A stretch of DNA of 64,000 nt from Mycobacterium heidelbergense (GTDB lineage Bacteria > Actinomycetota > Actinomycetes > Mycobacteriales > Mycobacteriaceae), in NCBI RefSeq assembly GCF_010730745.1, contig NZ_AP022615.1, positions 3,224,001-3,288,000 of the forward strand, given 5' to 3'. Position numbers and translations under genes: made by a program. The notes below the pieces were generated by a model. The model was given only the letters and a program-made list of their open reading frames with translations, ran no database searches and had not been told where the DNA came from. How positions within the stretch are numbered: position 1 is the stretch's first letter; each line of letters starts with the position of its first letter. This document shows, in pieces, positions 42,129 through 49,993 of the stretch.

Positions 42129-42187
42129 TTGACTCTGCGTCCACCAGGCAAAAGTGCGAGTAGAGAGCCTGGTGGGCGCAGAGTCAA
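42129..42187. repeat. Palindromic element A, copy 3 (inverted)
   Basis: Same 21-bp arm sequence as the copies at 3552 and 4510, with one C-to-T change in the left arm. The 17-nt loop AAAAGTGCGAGTAGAGA is the exact reverse complement of the copy 1 loop. The element is therefore present in the opposite orientation, 38 kb away. Confidence 0.9.
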
Positions 42188-42568
42188 AATCGGCGAGAGG
42201 CAGCGCCGCCGAATCGATGCGCGACGGCTGCGCTGAAACCCCGGGCCACGCCGCCGCGGTGGGCCAAAGCCGGGTGCCAAACCCCATGTGCCACATCGGT
42301 CACTCGCTGGTTGGCATACGACGATGTGCCCACCTACGAGCGACAACTAGCCCACGGCGGCTTCATTGAATGAGGTGGCATACCAAACCATCTCGCCCTG
42401 ATCCAAGGACCCCGTGGGACACGACCCCGGGTCAACGATCTACCACCACCGGGCCACGAACCATGAACCAAGTGAAGGCGCTTTCGCATAACGAATTTGC
42501 TGGGAATGTGGCGAATGTCATTTCGTAATTCGTGAATGACGCGGACCACAAATTTTGGTTAGCAATGA
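42188..42568. other. Intergenic stretch without a recognisable gene
   Basis: About 380 bp between palindrome A copy 3 and the NlpC/P60-like gene. The last 100 bp are noticeably more A/T-rich and contain GTCATT...AATGAC (42516-42539), a weak inverted pair that may belong to the downstream promoter. Open frames here have no coding character. Confidence 0.5.
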
Positions 42569-43078
42569 ATGTCGTTGCTACCGTGCCTGCCCATGGTTGT
42601 TCTTGCAACATTGATGTCGCTCATCAATCAGGTCTCCGGGACGCCCTATGTCGTGGGCGGAGATACCCCCGCCGGGACCGATTGCTCGGGGCTCGCCTCC
42701 TGGGTCGCCAACGCGGCGACCGACAGGCCGGTATTCGGGGATCGGTTCAACACCGGGAACGAGGAAGCCGCCTTGTTGGCGCGGGGCTTTCACTATGGAA
42801 CCGCCCCCAATGCGCTGGTGATCGGTTGGAACGGCGGCCACACGGCCGTGACCTTGCCCGACGGCACCTCGGTATCCAGCGGTGAGCGCGGCGGCGTGCA
42901 CGTCGGCGGCCCGGGCGCCTACCAGGCCGGCTTCACCCACCACATGTTCCTGCCGATGCCCCTCGACGACGGCCCCCCGCCGCCGGACGCGCCGGTCGTT
43001 TTGGTCGACGCCACGGCCCCCGCGCCGCCGGCCCCCGATTTGCCGCCGCCCGGTGGCCCGGCAATTGCGAATCCATAA
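42569..43078 (+). CDS. NlpC/P60-like cysteine peptidase-fold protein
   Basis: 169 residues from ATG 42569; ATG 42593 is an alternative. A short hydrophobic N-terminus (MVVLATLMSLI) precedes GTPYVVGGDTPAGTDCSGLASWV, the usual NlpC/P60 active-site context with a cysteine near residue 39, and IGWNGGHTAVTLPDG supplies a candidate histidine. The C-terminal 45 residues are Pro/Ala-rich. This short form occurs repeatedly in mycobacteria; peptidoglycan hydrolysis is plausible but not shown. There is no good ribosome-binding site, so it may be translated from a leaderless transcript. Confidence 0.7.
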   Translation: MSLLPCLPMVVLATLMSLINQVSGTPYVVGGDTPAGTDCSGLASWVANAATDRPVFGDRFNTGNEEAALLARGFHYGTAPNALVIGWNGGHTAVTLPDGTSVSSGERGGVHVGGPGAYQAGFTHHMFLPMPLDDGPPPPDAPVVLVDATAPAPPAPDLPPPGGPAIANP

Positions 43079-43217
43079 CAAATTGATCGACGCGCGGGAC
43101 CGTTCTTTCAAGTCGACAAGAAATTGAAGGATTGCGATTCGCGCGGCTACGCATCGGCAGTTTGCCAGGGCGTCAATGAAGACATCGACGCAACCTACCC
43201 CACGTATCCTGGCGGCA

Positions 43218-43541
43218 ATGATCTTCATCGTCGTCAAGTTCGAAACCAAGCCCGAGTGGACCGAGCGTTGGCCGGAGCTGGTCGCCTCGTTTACCGACGC
43301 CACCCGCGCCGAAGAGGGCAACCTGTGGTTCGAGTGGTCTCGCGGGCTGGACAACCCCGCGGAGTATGTCCTGGTGGAGGCCTTTCGTGACGGTGACGCG
43401 GGCGGCGTCCACGTCAACAGCGACCATTTCAAGCGCGCGATGCAGGAGCTGCCGCGGGCGCTGAAGTCGACGCCCAAGATCATCAGCCAGACGATCGACG
43501 CGACGGGGTGGTCGGAGATGGGTGAGATGTCGGTCGATTGA
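43218..43541 (+). CDS. Antibiotic biosynthesis monooxygenase (ABM)-fold protein (Rv1117-like)
   Basis: 107 residues from ATG 43218, the M. tuberculosis Rv1117 length. It is a small ferredoxin-like ABM domain: FIVVKFETKPEWTERW, EGNLWFEWSRGLDNPAEYVLVEAF, and HVNSDHFKRAMQELP. Members include quinol monooxygenases and haem-degrading enzymes working without cofactors; the substrate here is unknown. It converges on the amidase-like gene with 7 bp between stops. Confidence 0.85.
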   Translation: MIFIVVKFETKPEWTERWPELVASFTDATRAEEGNLWFEWSRGLDNPAEYVLVEAFRDGDAGGVHVNSDHFKRAMQELPRALKSTPKIISQTIDATGWSEMGEMSVD

Positions 43542-43548
43542 CCCTCGA

Positions 43549-44229
43549 TCAGCCTGGGACAATCGCGATTTCGTCGCCCAGCCGATATCCGGGGGCAAGC
43601 GGAAGCGTATCGCCGCTCCAAAACGACCCCGGGTCAAACCAGTTCGAGTACTTCTGCGTGGTCAGCAATCCCATCTCCTCGTAGGTGATGGCCACCGTCT
43701 CCGCGCAGTACGCCGCCTCCAGGCCGACGCGCTGTCGTGCCTTGCGCCGCTGCGTCGATTCTCGAACCTTGTTGTCCACGAACGGGATTCCCCGCGTCCA
43801 GTCGTAGGCGGTCGGGAGCCGGCCGCGCAGCCACCGGCCGGTGAGCCGCGCGGTGGCGGGAAACGGGGTGCCGTCCATCCGCGCGATCACCCGCAGCAGT
43901 TGATTCTCCTGTTCGCGGTTGGCATATGGCGTCAGCTGCCGCAGCCAGCACCGCTGCTGGTAGCGCTCCATCCACTGCAGGACGGCCTCGCGAAGGTCGT
44001 TGAGCTGCACGCCGCGGTGTTTGGTCCCGGTCCACACATCGGTGAGTTTGTCGCCCAGTTCGGCGTGCCAGATCAGCGGCGGCAGGTCGTCGATGGCGAC
44101 CGTCATCCCGACGTGGTTCACCGGGCTGTTGGTCAGGGTCTGGATGGCGCGGTCGGGTCCCGAAACGCCACGGAATAGCCAAAGGTCGCCGGTGCGGGTC
44201 TCCTCGACCGCCTGGTCCAGGGTCAGCAT
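43549..44229 (-). CDS. Permuted papain-fold (YiiX/C92-like) amidase (Rv1118c-like)
   Basis: 226 residues from ATG 44229. Motifs fit a circularly permuted NlpC/P60 enzyme, where the histidine precedes the cysteine: TGDLWLFRG, SPVNHVGMTVAIDDLPPLIWHA (His about 43), and LEAAYCAETVAITYEEMGLL (Cys about 184, followed by Glu). A longer frame to GTG 44388 exists. A different frame in that region encodes a 35-residue peptide whose stop overlaps ATG 44229, which supports the shorter start. The substrate is not known; related enzymes hydrolyse cell-wall peptides or lipoamide bonds. Confidence 0.7.
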   Translation of the reverse strand: MLTLDQAVEETRTGDLWLFRGVSGPDRAIQTLTNSPVNHVGMTVAIDDLPPLIWHAELGDKLTDVWTGTKHRGVQLNDLREAVLQWMERYQQRCWLRQLTPYANREQENQLLRVIARMDGTPFPATARLTGRWLRGRLPTAYDWTRGIPFVDNKVRESTQRRKARQRVGLEAAYCAETVAITYEEMGLLTTQKYSNWFDPGSFWSGDTLPLAPGYRLGDEIAIVPG

Positions 44230-44330
44230 GTAGGCCGGGGTTTCATGGCGCCAATGTTCTTGGGGCGCAGACAGATTGCCGGCCCCTTGCCGATCCGCAC
44301 GATGACGACCTTGTCGCGTAGCGTTTCCAT
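44223..44330 (-). CDS. Small ORF upstream of and overlapping the permuted papain-fold gene
   Basis: 35 codons from ATG 44330 with a weak GGAAG upstream. The peptide begins METLRDKVVIVRIGKGPAIC, which has ordinary protein composition, and its TGA overlaps the downstream ATG (ATGCTGA), a classic coupling arrangement. M. tuberculosis has a small gene (Rv1119c, about 50 residues) in this position; homology is a guess from place only. An alternative is that it was once fused to the downstream gene and is now separated by a frameshift. Confidence 0.45.
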   Translation of the reverse strand: METLRDKVVIVRIGKGPAICLRPKNIGAMKPRPTC

Positions 44331-44446
44331 ATTCTTCCGGGGCATCGACTGCCGTTGCTCGGGTTTCGGGAGCACACCAGTTAAGCACAGCGCGACCAGC
44401 GGCCGTCGACCCGAACCCCGACGGATCGAATCGCTAGTCTGTGTGG

Positions 44447-44644
44447 ATGCGCGGCATCTGGAAGTGGCTCGGGCTGGCCGGTGTCGCCGGCGTTGTGGCC
44501 GGCGGCGCGCTGGTGGTCCGCGATCAACGCAAACGACGCGCCTACACGCCCGACGAGGTCCGGGCCCGACTGCACCAGCGGCTGGCCGAATCCCACTCGG
44601 AGAGCGTTCAGCCCGAGCCCGATTCGACCGCGAACAACCGATAG
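44447..44644 (+). CDS. Small single-pass membrane protein
   Basis: 65 residues from ATG 44447. One hydrophobic helix, LGLAGVAGVVAGGALVV (about 8-24), is followed by a basic stretch (RDQRKRRAY) and a helical tail (TPDEVRARLHQRLAES). Composition and third-position GC are coding-like. Its 3' end overlaps the 3' end of the convergent cyclase gene by 37 bp. Function is unknown. Confidence 0.65.
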   Translation: MRGIWKWLGLAGVAGVVAGGALVVRDQRKRRAYTPDEVRARLHQRLAESHSESVQPEPDSTANNR

Positions 44645-45420
44645 CTGCCCGAAAAGCCTTTCAACTCGACCTCGCGGCCCTCGTCGAATCGGATGTCGTC
44701 GCAGCCGCACACGGCGTCCCGCACCGGCTCGCTCACCAGGATCTCGCCGCCGACGGCCTCCGCGGCGACCCGGGCCGCCATCGCGACGTTGCGGCCGAAC
44801 AGGTCGTCGCCGCGGCGCACCGAGCGGCCCATGTGGATGCCGATGCGAACCCGAATTCCGTTGTGCCGTTGACGCTTTGCGTTCCTATGCAGCGCGCGCT
44901 GGACGTCGATGCCGCACCGCACGGCCTGGTCGGCGCGCGCGAAGGCGATCATGTATCCGTCACCCTGGCTCTTCACGACGTGTCCGGAATGTCGACGCAC
45001 GAGTCCCGAGACGAGCTTGTCGTGCGAGCCGATCAGCCTGACCCACGCCCGGTCGCCGATCCGCTCGTTGAGCGCGGTGGACTCCTCGATGTCGGAGAAC
45101 AGGATCACCACCCGGCCGTCCGGGGTGACCCGGGCCAGGTCGGGCCGCTCGACCTCGGCCCAGTCGGCGAGCTCCTCGATCGAGCCGCGCACGGCCGCGC
45201 CAAAGCCCTCCTTGCGCATCAGGTTGGCGGTGTTCCAGACGGTCTTGACGGCCTCGCGGCCGCCCGACAGCAGCCAATTGCGGGTGTCGCTTCGCTGCCT
45301 TAACTCGTCGGCCTCCTGACGGCTACGAACAAGCAACCTCCGCAGCACCACGAGCGCGCAGGCTTCGATGACGGCAACCCCGGCCAGGATGTAGACCGCG
45401 ACGTGCAGCGCATCACCCAT
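44608..45420 (-). CDS. Membrane-anchored class III nucleotide cyclase (Rv1120c-like)
   Basis: 270 residues from ATG 45420, with GGAAGG upstream. One N-terminal membrane helix (VAVYILAGVAVIEACALVVLR, about 6-26), a coiled linker, then a class III cyclase domain: VILFSDIEESTALNERIGD (metal Asp), VVKSQGDGYMIAFA (Lys and second metal Asp), GIRVRIGIHMG, and DDLFGRNVAMAARVAAEA with Asp, Asn and Arg positions kept. All catalytic residues I can place are present, whereas the M. tuberculosis counterpart (Rv1120c) is annotated as only about 165 residues. So this looks like the intact version. It is divergent from zwf. Confidence 0.85.
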   Translation of the reverse strand: MGDALHVAVYILAGVAVIEACALVVLRRLLVRSRQEADELRQRSDTRNWLLSGGREAVKTVWNTANLMRKEGFGAAVRGSIEELADWAEVERPDLARVTPDGRVVILFSDIEESTALNERIGDRAWVRLIGSHDKLVSGLVRRHSGHVVKSQGDGYMIAFARADQAVRCGIDVQRALHRNAKRQRHNGIRVRIGIHMGRSVRRGDDLFGRNVAMAARVAAEAVGGEILVSEPVRDAVCGCDDIRFDEGREVELKGFSGSYRLFAVESGSG

Positions 45421-45550
45421 GCCGGCCATCCTTCCAACCCCCTGATGGTTTCGGGTTGTCGGTCTCATGCGCAATGTCTAGGGTTGATCTCGACCGCCGC
45501 GGGTAGTGATTCCAAGTGGGCCAATGAGGTGACTTTTGGGAGGTGCGGGC

Positions 45551-46960
45551 TTGGCCGACGGCGGCGACGATTCCTCAAACATCCTGGTGATCTTCGGAAT
45601 TACCGGCGATCTGGCCCGCAAGATGACGTATCGTGCCCTATATCGGCTCGAGTCGCGCGACTTGCTGAACTGCCCGATCGTGGGTGTGGCCAGTGACGAC
45701 ATGACGAAAGACAAGTTGGTCGAGCGGGCGCGGGACGCCATCAAGGCGTCGGGCGAGAAGCTCGACGACGCGGTGTTCGACCGGCTGGCGGGCCGGCTGT
45801 CCTACCTGCACGGTGACGTCACCGATGCCGACCTCTACGCGCGGCTCGCCAAGGAGATCGGCCCGGGCGGCCGTCCGCTGTATTACCTGGAAATGCCGCC
45901 GTCGTTGTTCGCGCCGATCGTCGAAAACCTCGCCAGGGCCGACCTGTTGGAGGGGGCGCGCGTCGCGGTGGAGAAGCCCTTCGGCCACGACCTGGCCTCC
46001 GCGCGCGACCTCAACGCGCGGCTGCGCGCGGTGCTGGACGAGGACCAGATCCTGCGCGTGGACCACTTTTTGGGCAAACAACCCGTCGAAGAGCTGCAGT
46101 ACCTGCGCTTCGCCAATAACGGCCTCGCGAAGGTGTGGGACCGCGACAGCATTTCCGAAATCCACGTCACCATGGCCGAGGATTTCGGAATCGAGGACCG
46201 GGGCAAGTTTTACGACGCGGTGGGCGCGTTGCGCGACGTCGTGCAGAACCATCTGCTGCAGGTGCTCGCGCTGGTCGCGATGGAACCCCCGGTCGGCCCC
46301 GGCGCCGACGACCTGAACGACAAGAAGGCCGAGGTGTTCCGGGCGATGCCGGCGCTGGATCCCGAACATTGCGTGCGGGGTCAATACCGCGGCTACACCG
46401 ACGTCCCCGGGGTGGCGAAAGACTCGCAGACCGAGACCTACATCGCGCTGCGGACCGAGATCGACAACTGGCGCTGGGCCGGGGTGCCGATCTTCCTGCG
46501 CGCCGGCAAGGCGCTGCCGGAAAGAGTCACCGAGGTCCGGATGTTTCTGCACCACGTCCCCGGGTTCTCGTTTCTGCCCAACCGCCGACCGCCCGAGCCC
46601 AACCAGATCGTGTTGCGCATCGACCCGGATCCGGGGATGCGGCTGCAGCTGTCCGCCCAGGTCGGCGACTCGTGGCATGACGTTCACCTCGACTCGTCGT
46701 TCGCCGAGGACCTGGGCGAGCCGGTGCGGCCCTACGAACGGCTCCTCTACGCCGCGTTAACCGGCGACCGCCAGCTTTTCGCCCGGGAGGACGCCATCGA
46801 GGAGACGTGGCGGATCGTGCAGCCGCTGCTGGACAGGCCGGACCGGATCCACCACTATGACCGCGGCTCCTGGGGGCCCGGGGCCGCGCAGTCGCTGTTG
46901 CACGGTCACCGCAGCTGGCAACTGCCGTGGCTGCCCAAGCCCACACCCGCCGCACAGTAA
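45551..46960 (+). CDS. zwf: Glucose-6-phosphate 1-dehydrogenase
   Basis: 469 residues from TTG 45551, chosen because GGGAGG lies seven bases upstream; TTG 45536 would place the ribosome-binding site inside the gene. NADP-linked first step of the oxidative pentose phosphate pathway. The coenzyme motif is VIFGITGDLARKMTYRALYRL (shown in parts: FGITGDLARKM), and the active-site signature LRVDHFLGKQPVEEL has the catalytic His-Asp and Lys. EKPFGHDL is also kept. It is followed 15 bp later by gnd, so two consecutive pathway enzymes share an operon. Confidence 0.95.
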   Translation: MADGGDDSSNILVIFGITGDLARKMTYRALYRLESRDLLNCPIVGVASDDMTKDKLVERARDAIKASGEKLDDAVFDRLAGRLSYLHGDVTDADLYARLAKEIGPGGRPLYYLEMPPSLFAPIVENLARADLLEGARVAVEKPFGHDLASARDLNARLRAVLDEDQILRVDHFLGKQPVEELQYLRFANNGLAKVWDRDSISEIHVTMAEDFGIEDRGKFYDAVGALRDVVQNHLLQVLALVAMEPPVGPGADDLNDKKAEVFRAMPALDPEHCVRGQYRGYTDVPGVAKDSQTETYIALRTEIDNWRWAGVPIFLRAGKALPERVTEVRMFLHHVPGFSFLPNRRPPEPNQIVLRIDPDPGMRLQLSAQVGDSWHDVHLDSSFAEDLGEPVRPYERLLYAALTGDRQLFAREDAIEETWRIVQPLLDRPDRIHHYDRGSWGPGAAQSLLHGHRSWQLPWLPKPTPAAQ

Positions 46961-46975
46961 GGAGAACAGGACAAG

Positions 46976-47998
46976 ATGCAGCTCGGGATGATCGGCCTGG
47001 GCCGGATGGGCGCCAACATCGTCCGCCGCGTCGCCAAGGGCGGACACGAATGCGTGGTCTACGACCACAGCCCCGACGCGGTCAAGGCGATGGCGGGTGA
47101 GGACAACACCACGGGAGTGTCCTCGTTGTCAGAGCTGGCCGAGAAGATGGACAAGCCCCGGGTGGTCTGGGTGATGGTCCCCGCCGGCGACATCACCACG
47201 GGCGTGATCGAGGACCTGGCCGAGACGCTGGACCCGGGCGACATCGTCATCGATGGCGGCAACTCCTACTACCGCGACGACGTCAAGCACGCAAAGAGAT
47301 TGTCCGAGAAAGGGATTCACCTCCTGGACTGCGGCACCAGCGGCGGCGTGTGGGGCCGGGAGCGGGGCTATTGCCTGATGATCGGCGGCGACCAGGAGTC
47401 CTTTGCCCACGCCGAGCCGATCTTCGCCACCATCGCGCCCGGGGTCGACGCGGCCCCGCGCACGCCCGGCCGAAACGGCGAGATCGCGCAATCCGAGCGG
47501 GGTTACCTGCACTGCGGGCCCTCCGGGTCCGGGCACTTCGTCAAGATGGTGCACAACGGGATCGAGTACGGGATGATGGCCTCCCTCGCCGAGGGGCTGA
47601 ACATCTTGCGCAATGCCGACATCGGCACGCGCGTCGAAAAGGGAGACGCCGAAACGGCGCCGCTGTCGAACCCCGAGTTCTATCAGTACGACTTCGACAT
47701 CCCGGAGGTCGCCGAGGTGTGGCGGCGGGGGAGCGTCATCGGCTCGTGGCTGCTGGATCTGACCGCGATCGCGCTGCACGAATCGCCCGGGCTGACAGAG
47801 TTTTCCGGGCGGGTCTCCGACTCCGGGGAGGGTCGCTGGACCGCCATCGCCGCGATCGACGAGGGGGTTCCCGCGCCGGTGCTCACGACCGCGCTGCAGT
47901 CCCGCTTCGCGTCGCGTCGCCTCGACGACTTCGCCAACCAGGTGCTCTCGGCGATGCGCAAGCAGTTCGGCGGCCACGCGGAGCGACCCGCCAACTAA
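46976..47998 (+). CDS. gnd2: 6-phosphogluconate dehydrogenase, decarboxylating (short form, Gnd2)
   Basis: 340 residues, the M. tuberculosis Gnd2 length and shorter than the 480-residue form of enterobacteria. Rossmann motif MIGLGRMGANIVRRV (about 4-18), substrate motif DCGTSGGVWGRERGY, and catalytic Lys/Asn in GPSGSGHFVKMVHNGIEYG (about 180-198). ATG 46976 follows AAGGAG. It completes the oxidative branch with zwf just upstream, giving NADPH and ribulose-5-phosphate. The stop overlaps the convergent bpoB stop by 4 bp. Confidence 0.94.
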   Translation: MQLGMIGLGRMGANIVRRVAKGGHECVVYDHSPDAVKAMAGEDNTTGVSSLSELAEKMDKPRVVWVMVPAGDITTGVIEDLAETLDPGDIVIDGGNSYYRDDVKHAKRLSEKGIHLLDCGTSGGVWGRERGYCLMIGGDQESFAHAEPIFATIAPGVDAAPRTPGRNGEIAQSERGYLHCGPSGSGHFVKMVHNGIEYGMMASLAEGLNILRNADIGTRVEKGDAETAPLSNPEFYQYDFDIPEVAEVWRRGSVIGSWLLDLTAIALHESPGLTEFSGRVSDSGEGRWTAIAAIDEGVPAPVLTTALQSRFASRRLDDFANQVLSAMRKQFGGHAERPAN

Positions 47999-48867
47999 AC
48001 GCGGCTCGCGAAGTCCACCACGACCTCGGTAAAGGCGTCGTTGTCGTCACCGGCCGCGGTGTGCCCGGCGTCGGGTAGCTCGACGAACTCCGCGTTGGGC
48101 ACCGTCCGCAGGAAGTGCTGAACGCCTTCGGGGCTCACGACGTCGGACTGCTTTCCGCGGATCAACAGGACCGGGATCGCCAGGCTCGTCGCGGCGTGCT
48201 CGAATTTTTCGGTGCGCAGCTCGGGGTCGTCACCGGGCTTGGTCATGAACGCCGGATCCCAGTGCCAATGCCAGCGACCGTCGCGCAGGCGCAGGTTCTT
48301 CTTCAGCCCTTCCGGGCTGCGCGGCTTGGTTCGGTACGGCAGGTAGGCGGCGACGGCGTCGGCGGCCTGTTCCAGCGTGTCGAAGCCGTCGAGGTTGCCC
48401 ATCATGAAATCGCGGATGCGGGCGCTGCCGCCCTTCTCGAATCGAGGCACCACGTCGACGAGGACCAGCTGGGTCACCCGGTCGGGGCCGGCCCGGTGGG
48501 CGGCGAGGATACCCGTCAGGCCGCCCATGCTCGCCCCGATGATCATGACCGGCCGGCCGATCGCCTCCAGGACCCGCATGACGTCGGCGGTCAGCGTCTC
48601 GACGGCGTAGTCGGCGCCGGGCGCGCGGTCGCTGTCACCGTGTCCGCGGCTGTCCAGGGCGACGACGTGGAACCCCTCGTCGGCCAGGATCTGGCCGGTG
48701 TTCTTCCAGGAGAACCGGTTTTGGCCGCCGCCGTGCAGCATGAGGACGGCCGGCCGGGCGTCCGCCGAGTCGATCGAGGCGCCGCGGTTCCATTCGTCGG
48801 CGACAAGGGTGATCCCACCGTGGCCGGAAAATTCGACCGTCTGGGGGCTGCTGCTGACGGTGCTCAC
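47995..48867 (-). CDS. bpoB: Alpha/beta hydrolase (BpoB, annotated peroxidase)
   Basis: 290 residues from GTG 48867, behind GAGAGG; GTG 48891 is an upstream alternative. Oxyanion motif MLHGGGQNRFSWK (about 43), nucleophile elbow MIIGASMGGLTG (serine about 115), acid residue after VLLIRGKQSDVV, and His in PDAGHTAAGD (about 275). M. tuberculosis Rv1123c carries the non-haem haloperoxidase name; cofactor-free haloperoxidases share this fold, but an esterase role is equally possible. It is divergent from the ephC region. Confidence 0.88.
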   Translation of the reverse strand: MSTVSSSPQTVEFSGHGGITLVADEWNRGASIDSADARPAVLMLHGGGQNRFSWKNTGQILADEGFHVVALDSRGHGDSDRAPGADYAVETLTADVMRVLEAIGRPVMIIGASMGGLTGILAAHRAGPDRVTQLVLVDVVPRFEKGGSARIRDFMMGNLDGFDTLEQAADAVAAYLPYRTKPRSPEGLKKNLRLRDGRWHWHWDPAFMTKPGDDPELRTEKFEHAATSLAIPVLLIRGKQSDVVSPEGVQHFLRTVPNAEFVELPDAGHTAAGDDNDAFTEVVVDFASRV

Positions 48868-49014
48868 GGGGGTCCTCTCGATCGATCGCACTTCGACGTT
48901 ACCTAGGCCAGCTATTCACCGCCGAGCTGGGCCCCCGGCGGGTGAGTTCGTGTCCCCGGCGGACCCCACGCGTTAGGTTGGTCCGTGCGGACGCGCCGAA
49001 CAGGGGAGTGAACA

Positions 49015-49092
49015 TGGCAGACGACGCCGAGCGGGACATCTCGGTTGAGCGGCTCGCGCCGAGGCCCGACCGGGTGGCCCACGATGCCTGAA
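49015..49092 (+). CDS. 25-codon ORF overlapping the ephC start
   Basis: ATG 49015 behind AGGGGAG opens a short frame (beginning MADDAERDISVERLAPRPDR) that ends TGA at 49090-49092, overlapping the ephC ATG at 49084 by 9 bp. ephC itself has no clear ribosome-binding site, so translation of the short ORF could deliver ribosomes to ephC. It may instead be the remnant of an N-terminal extension in another frame. Confidence 0.4.
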
Positions 49093-49989
49093 CCACGCTG
49101 GATCGACGTGCCGGGGCACGCCGGGGATCTCAAGGCCCTCACCTGGGGGCCGCCGGATGCCCCAATCGCGTTGTGCCTGCATGGTTTTCCCGACACCGCC
49201 TACGGATGGCGCAAGGTCGCCCCGCGACTCGTGGAAGCCGGGTGGCGGGTCGTCGCGCCGTTCATGCGCGGGTACGCCCCGTCGTCGATCCCCTCCGACG
49301 GCAGCTTTCACGTCGGCGCGCTGATGGACGACGCCCTGCGCGTGCGCTCGGCCGCCGGCGGCACCGAACGCGACGTCGTGATCGGTCACGACTGGGGCGC
49401 GATCGCGGCCACCGGCCTGGCCGCGATGCCCGACAGCCCATTCGCCAAGGCGGTGATCATGTCGGTGCCGCCGTCGGCGGCCTTCCGCCGGCCCGGCGGC
49501 GCCGCCGACCGGGTGCGGATGGTCGGCCACCTGCCGCCCCAGCTGGTGCGCAGCTGGTACATCCTGTACTTCCAATTGCCTTGGCTGCCTGAGCGTTCCG
49601 CGTCCTGGGTGGTGCCGCTGCTCTGGAGACGGTGGTCGCCGGGCTATCGCGCCGACGAGGATCTGCGCCACGTTGACGCCGCGATCGGCACACCGGAGAG
49701 CTGGCGGGCGGCGCTGGGTCCCTACCGGGCGATCGCCCGCAACACCCGGCCCCCGGCGCGGTATGCCGAGTTGAACCGGCTGTGGACCGAGGCGCCCGTG
49801 CTGCCGTGCCTGTACCTGCATGGCCGCGACGACGGCTGCATGACGCCGGCGTTTACCCGGTGGGCGGAAAGGGTGCTGCCCGCGGGCAGCGCGGTCGCCA
49901 TCGTCGAGCACGCCGGGCATTTCCTGCAGCTCGAACAGCCGGACAAGGTCGCCAACCTGGTGCTGACCTTCCTCGGCTCACCCGGCTGA
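49084..49989 (+). CDS. ephC: Epoxide hydrolase-type alpha/beta hydrolase EphC
   Basis: 301 residues from ATG 49084; an in-frame start at 49045 would add 13. Epoxide hydrolase hallmarks: LCLHGFPDTAYGWR (HGxP, about 33-46), VIGHDWGAIAA with the aspartate nucleophile (about 102), and EHAGHFLQLEQPD with the catalytic His near the end. The substrate is an unidentified epoxide; mycobacteria carry several paralogues (EphA-F) linked to lipid epoxides and detoxification. It is followed 4 bp later by the WS/DGAT-like gene, an evident operon conserved with M. tuberculosis Rv1124-Rv1125. Confidence 0.9.
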   Translation: MPEPRWIDVPGHAGDLKALTWGPPDAPIALCLHGFPDTAYGWRKVAPRLVEAGWRVVAPFMRGYAPSSIPSDGSFHVGALMDDALRVRSAAGGTERDVVIGHDWGAIAATGLAAMPDSPFAKAVIMSVPPSAAFRRPGGAADRVRMVGHLPPQLVRSWYILYFQLPWLPERSASWVVPLLWRRWSPGYRADEDLRHVDAAIGTPESWRAALGPYRAIARNTRPPARYAELNRLWTEAPVLPCLYLHGRDDGCMTPAFTRWAERVLPAGSAVAIVEHAGHFLQLEQPDKVANLVLTFLGSPG

Positions 49990-49993
49990 AGCC

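Noticed and set aside
42154..42369. 71-codon plus-strand frame after palindrome A copy 3
   Set aside because: No ribosome-binding site, partly inside the palindrome, with no coding composition.
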